A DNA stretch of 64,000 nucleotides, taken from positions 62,001 to 126,000 of the forward strand of contig QLIY01000088.1 in assembly GCA_003260075.1 (NCBI GenBank), given 5' to 3'. The translations under genes were made by a program, and so were the position numbers. The notes beneath the pieces were generated by a model, which searched no databases, was not told where the DNA came from, and saw only the letters and a program-made list of their open reading frames with translations. Positions 52,508 through 58,500 of the stretch are shown one piece after another. Positions within the stretch are counted from its first letter, which is position 1; each line of letters starts with the position of its first letter. This stretch comes from Phallusia mammillata. Taxonomy: Eukaryota > Chordata > Ascidiacea > Phlebobranchia > Ascidiidae.

Positions 52508-55500
52508 ATTTCGAGCCCCCTTTAACCCAGCTGTTGACATTTCAGTCCCCTAAACGACATCGCGATTGCGAATTCGTGTCTCTTTTGATTTTTTTATGCG
52601 CGGAAATTATGTTAAGGTCGGAAACGAGGCTTGGGTGATGTTATGAATACTTTAAAGCTGGTATTTTTGTTGGCCGATGCCACGACTTGTGTGTTGAGGT
52701 ACATTGGACACGGTAAGGTATTATGTTTGGACAAGGAATTCCCTCACGTTGGCAAGGCAACCATGAACTTCCTGCGTGTAGAGGTACTTCAAAGCATTTT
52801 TTCGTAAACAATATATAACAGGGGAAAAACTATATTTCATGTGGTAAAGGAATGTAAACAAAGTTTGTGAAATTGCTACACGGGTTAAATAATTGTTTTG
52901 GATCTTTTTATGGTTCAAAGAGTTGAAATATTTAGCGATTTAAAACTTTTTACCAGTGTTTAAACACATATGTGCACATGTAATATCGTATAGATACCGA
53001 TATATAAATAAGACTGCATATAGAACATGGGAAGACATTTCAGGTTTATGTATACAGTCACGTATTACATATTAAAATCTAAGAAATCGTTATTCAAAAA
53101 CAAATCTCAGATTTTTAACACCCTACTAACCAGGGTATTTGCATTTTGGAATTCCCTAAATTACGAATATCGTTTTGGAATTTTTTTCTCCTGCCGTTGT
53201 TTCAAATGAGAATAGGAAGTTGATTTCCAGTGAAAACCACATTGTGTAACACCATGAAATGGATATTTTACGGTCCGCAAACATATATTTAACAGCTCAC
53301 GGTGCCGAAAACGAGTTTCAAATAGCTTTCTGCTTCCAACTGGCGCAAGGTTAAACAAATAAAAAAAAGTTAAACATGTGTATGTTTTAAGTGAACTATA
53401 TATTTTTTTACGATTTGGACACAATACTTAATGCATTAAATAACTTTGAAACAGTCTTTCGTATTTTAGTTTTTTAGATATGGCAGCACGAAAGTCGCTT
53501 TTTACGGGTTTTATACGTTAAATTAAACCATCAGGGTCAAAGTTAGCCTCACAGCACTTGACGCCATATGGGACTATCGGCCTACGATTCATGCTTGACC
53601 TACATAATTCGCACGCAAGGTAAACCGAACCATTATCAGATATCAGCATAAGTTCAGGCTTACCACGGTTCAAATTGTATAAGATGAACCGCAGTATAGT
53701 TCACATAGCTTGGTCCGTGGGAATGGTCAACACCTTGTACCATATTAAGCACCTAAGACGGCTGACATTGACCTTTGTGGAGCTCGTATTGAAAAGGCGG
53801 TGCCGTTTTTTGGGCAGAAATATAGAGATCTATTATTATCAGTGCTTGTTTAAACTTTAAATATGAATGTGGCATTTTAAGTTACGTGCCATTCCCGGGG
53901 AAGCACATTCGCCTGTTTTCGCTGCGTTTTGCGATATACATATAATACTACATCTTCTTGTGAAAAAACGCCAATTTTGTACTTAAAATACAAACTAAAT
54001 GACAACTAATAACATTGTCTTTAATGCATAAACGTATCAATGAAACCAAACTTTAAATTCAAATAAAAATCTTTTTATGAAAGAAATGTCCATAACATGC
54101 AGTCAACTTACAATGTTCATGAGAGTAAGCAGGTAGTTTTCCACGTGTTCGCTGCCATGGAAACGCACCACTTCGTAATCAGCGACAAGCATGACTTCCA
54201 TGTTGTAAGCATTACGTTTCGAATGGCGTTTGCTCCTGCTGTGTTCCTCTGTAATTAATTTTGTATGTTTTATAACTTGAGTATACAGACGAGTTTCAAA
54301 ACTACCAGAATTCTGGCCATTCTCGCAACGATTCCCACATTTCATTATACACATCACAGGTTGGAAAATGCTTATATTCAGGTTAAATTCGGTTGACAAT
54401 GTTATAAAGAACAAATACGTTTCGCTAAACAAGCCTATCCAGTGTCTATCTCTTTTAATGCCATTTATAGAGACTAAAAATGCGGGGGGGGGGTTTCAGG
54501 TTAAATTCGGTTGACAATGTTATAAAGAACAAATATGTTTCGCTAAACAAGCATATCCAGTGTCTATCTCTTTTAATGCCATTTATAGAGACTAAAAATG
54601 CTTTTTAGCGAAATATATCTGTTCTTTATAAGATTGTCTACTGATTTTAACCTAAAAATAAATCTTAACAACATTTCTTGTGCTACCAGAACTCTAGTAT
54701 ATATAAATTTTGTGTAAAACTGTGCTGAGCTCCTGTTTTGGCGAAAACGAACCAGGATTGAGTTTTTATCTCGGGGGGATCCCCACTCTTACTGCTCTGG
54801 TTTAATATTGTTCCAAAATCGCGTCGTTGGGGGCGAAGACTGCTCGAAATCAATCTGACGACTTTCTCGAATTGTCACCGAGTGACAGGGCAACAATACG
54901 ACGACTGTTACTGCACTTCAGCTAATCATCAATTGTGGCGATGCTTACGAGACATATACAGGTAGACAATTGAATTGTGGTTAAAAGATCTTGTTTTATT
55001 GAGAAGTGCGCGGGTTTTAAACGAACATCTGTCTCGTTTTGTTCAAGGTTGCGATAAAGTGTGGTCGTCCGTCAGCGATAAACACTGTGTGAACTGTTTG
55101 ATAGACAGTGATGTCTTACCAAGCTATACAAGTGCGCTTTGTTTATTCGTATATTGCAAGCAATCTTTCCAAACCTAAACTGTGACAAAAGGGATTTTGA
55201 AGTCTTTATATACATGTTTGCCAAGCGTCTGCCATTGTCCCGTGCTGTGTGCAATACATTTACGTCGGGGGGGGGGTTACATGTGTGCCAAGCGTGTGCC
55301 AAGCGTCTGCCATTGTCCCGTGCTGTGTGCAATACATTTACGTCATGTATGACATATGCATGGTCATGTTTACAAAAATCTTACCTCGGTCAACATTCAG
55401 TGCTTGTGACGTCATCTTTGAGACTGCGCCCCCCAAGGAGTCTGTGACGTCTCTTTCCGTCCGTCGATGGCCTTCCATGCCTAAGAAAGGAAACAGATTT

Positions 55501-58500
55501 TACGGGAACTGGGAACCTCTGACAAGTGACGTAGCAATGTCGGTTAGTGACGTCATAAACTTTCAAGTGTATTAACAGTAGGCGTGAAGCACCGATCACG
55601 TTTTTACGTCACGGGGCGGTCCGGTGAGCCACTTGTAGTGTAAACTGAATGAATACAGAAATTGCTGTGAAAAGTTCAATATCGTGATGTGGTAAGTGTG
55701 CAGTAGGTCAAGTTACTAAACCAGATCTGCATAGTTCAAATACTAATACATGTAAAATAGTTTAAAGAAAGCAAATTTGTTATCAGGTTGACAATTAGCA
55801 AAGTTGTAAAATAATTGCCACACACCAATTTGAAAATACAAAAATATCACACGAACACTGAGGATTGTTGTGTGACATTTCGTTTGCAACCGAGCACAAC
55901 ATTACCAACCCAAAAGCAAAATCTCAGTCTTCGTCTCTCGCACCACGCCCACAGAAAAGAATGATGAGGCAATGCAAAGTGAAACCTGACAAAGTGATAA
56001 CACTCGCTTCCACGAAAGCTTGCGGCTATTACACAGTGTCGGTATTGTTACATCACCGTTACTGCACTGTCACGTCACCATATATGCGCAGTGGATTACG
56101 CAGCGTGGATGGCTGGGTTGCTAGGTCGGACAATCGCTACATTGTCCCGACAACGGTAAACAAATGGTTTTGGTGCGGGAGAGCCACGGCTGTTTGGCCT
56201 TGCAACAAAATGTTGTGAACACAGACGCGATCGCGGCAGGAAACAAAAATACCGTAATCACGTGACCGGCAATCGCACGCGGTCGCGGGAGAATGTGGGG
56301 GGTTCATGTGTAGAGTTGGGGGGTACTTGGGGCTTGGGGTTAAGGGTACGCGTGCCAAGATCTGTGGTTCCCACGTTTGGTGTCAGTTGACCTTGTAACA
56401 CGTGAAGGTCATTGCCCTATTTTTAAAATGATTCTTTTAGAAAAAGGAGTGTGAGCTAAGCTTTTTGTTCAATAAAACTGTGTGTGTGTGGATTGATTTT
56501 AGACTTGAACATGTGACTGTATACCATGCATGAAAACCTTGCACCCTTTTGCCCCAAATCAAAAACACCCTCTTACATATTCCCCAGAAACGCACCTAAC
56601 CTTCCCTTACAGCGGAGGTTTAAAACCACTTGAAGGGGCAGGGGAAATAAACATTCGACTCGATGGTTCGAAAAGTCAGTCAGCACAGGCTTAATCGTTG
56701 GCTCCGGAACAATCAATCGGTTGGGCCAGGTGCGAAAGCGGGGACTTGACGCCGTTGATCCCTGGCGCGTCAATCACGGCCTCAGGACAGGGAAACTTTG
56801 ACATGAAAGGCCCGAGGACAGGAAACTAAAGGGAATGACGAACCCCGGGTGAAAAAGAAGGCTGACACGCGAACTGGGTCTTACAAGGTCGTGCGCTGAA
56901 AGGGCCGTTGAGTTTATGGATGTCAAGAGAGGGAAGTTGTAACAATTGATGTCGTTTACATGTCCGCACAGTCACAAGGGTTTCCAAGACGAACCCGGAG
57001 ACGCGGAAGTCCTGGGACAAGAGGCGTTAAGTCACCATCGCGCACGAGCGCAGGTCACAGGCGATTTAATTTCCAGTTTCAATCGCGGTAGTGTCATTGC
57101 AACGATTGGAGTTTTGAGGTTTTTGAAACGGTCCACGACCACTGAATGGTGATGTATCGCACGACGCACGCGCAAGCTAAGGAAATTATGACCCAAACAA
57201 ATAATATGTTAGGTCGCAAACATCTTGAAAGTGGCCTGCTCAACGGAAATGAAGCGAAGTGAAGCAAGCACATCGGGGGGTCCTACGAGGTAGATCAGCG
57301 TGCTGCCGCCGTGCACGAATGTTTACAAAGCAATACGCGCTGACAGAAGATGATTTTAACCACTTTAAACGTTTTGCCGACCCCACATTGAACTGATACT
57401 CCTGGCTACCGCAGCTGGCCTACTTTCCGCTAACCCTTTTTTAAGAATTGCTTAAACTGCGTGTGGTCGGGCCATGGTTTAACCAGCGAGATTGGCGCGA
57501 CGATATGGGACTGATTAAAGATAGTGGGCGTTGGGATGCATATGATAGCTCGGCGCCGTTTATTCGTTACAAATCGAACTGATAGCGGATGTCAATATAA
57601 GCGCAATCTCTCGCCATCGGGGCAGGGCTCACGGCGTCGGCCGGGATCAGGAGAGGAAAAGGCGGGGACGATGGACTTATCGCATGTGAGAAACCAAAAG
57701 ATACCGCTGCTAATTAAGTCATTAGTCGGACGCTGTAAACCGCTGAGGATTGAAAGTGAGCAAAAAATAAGTGACTAACACCGATTGAACGCTCATTAAG
57801 GAGTTAACTTTGACACAACGTCGGACCATGTTGCGGAAACCAGAGATGTAAGTTACGTGGGCCAAGTTCAAATGCTAAACAAGGTGTCTTGTTCTTGGTT
57901 GACATCCCAACCTTAGTCCAAATTTGCGGTTCTTATCAGCTAGCTGCTAAAACATCAGGCTTGTGAACCGATGACCTTTTGTTTCTTGAGTTACAAAGCA
58001 ACGCTTAGATGTAGCTGGAATTGCGCTTAAGTAAGACACAATGACAAAACAACAAAGACATTTTCAACCGTTTATCCACAAAAAATATTTTACACATTAT
58101 TATTCTACACACCATTTGAGACAAACATAACTGAGTTTAAGAACTTCAATAACTAAACATCATTGCAGTTCGCTCTATCAATGCCAAACAGCCACCAGCA
58201 AAGCAGAAACACAGACATTCGTCTCGAGCAACACCGAAACGCCAGACAGCATTGACGTCATTGCGCGGTGGCCACCCACCGTGACGTCATAATGCTTGAA
58301 ACAATGCAACGCACAAAGCATCTAATTGTGCGTGAGCAGCCACGCTGCGCTATTTGAAACACAAGGCGTATATGACGTAACTTACGCTTTCCCTCGTTCT
58401 CCGATTTTATTGAGGCAGCGCGCCTGTAGATCACGTGCCGTTGGGGCTTCGAGGGGTTGTCATGAGTTTCCAGAGGCTCAATAAAGAACTCTTCTTTGCC

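Noticed and set aside
7781-55276. G-quadruplex or recombination hotspots driving tandem duplication
   Set aside because: Uniform run length, one-strand orientation, absence from exons and allele-like differences fit an assembly origin better. Long reads could reopen it.
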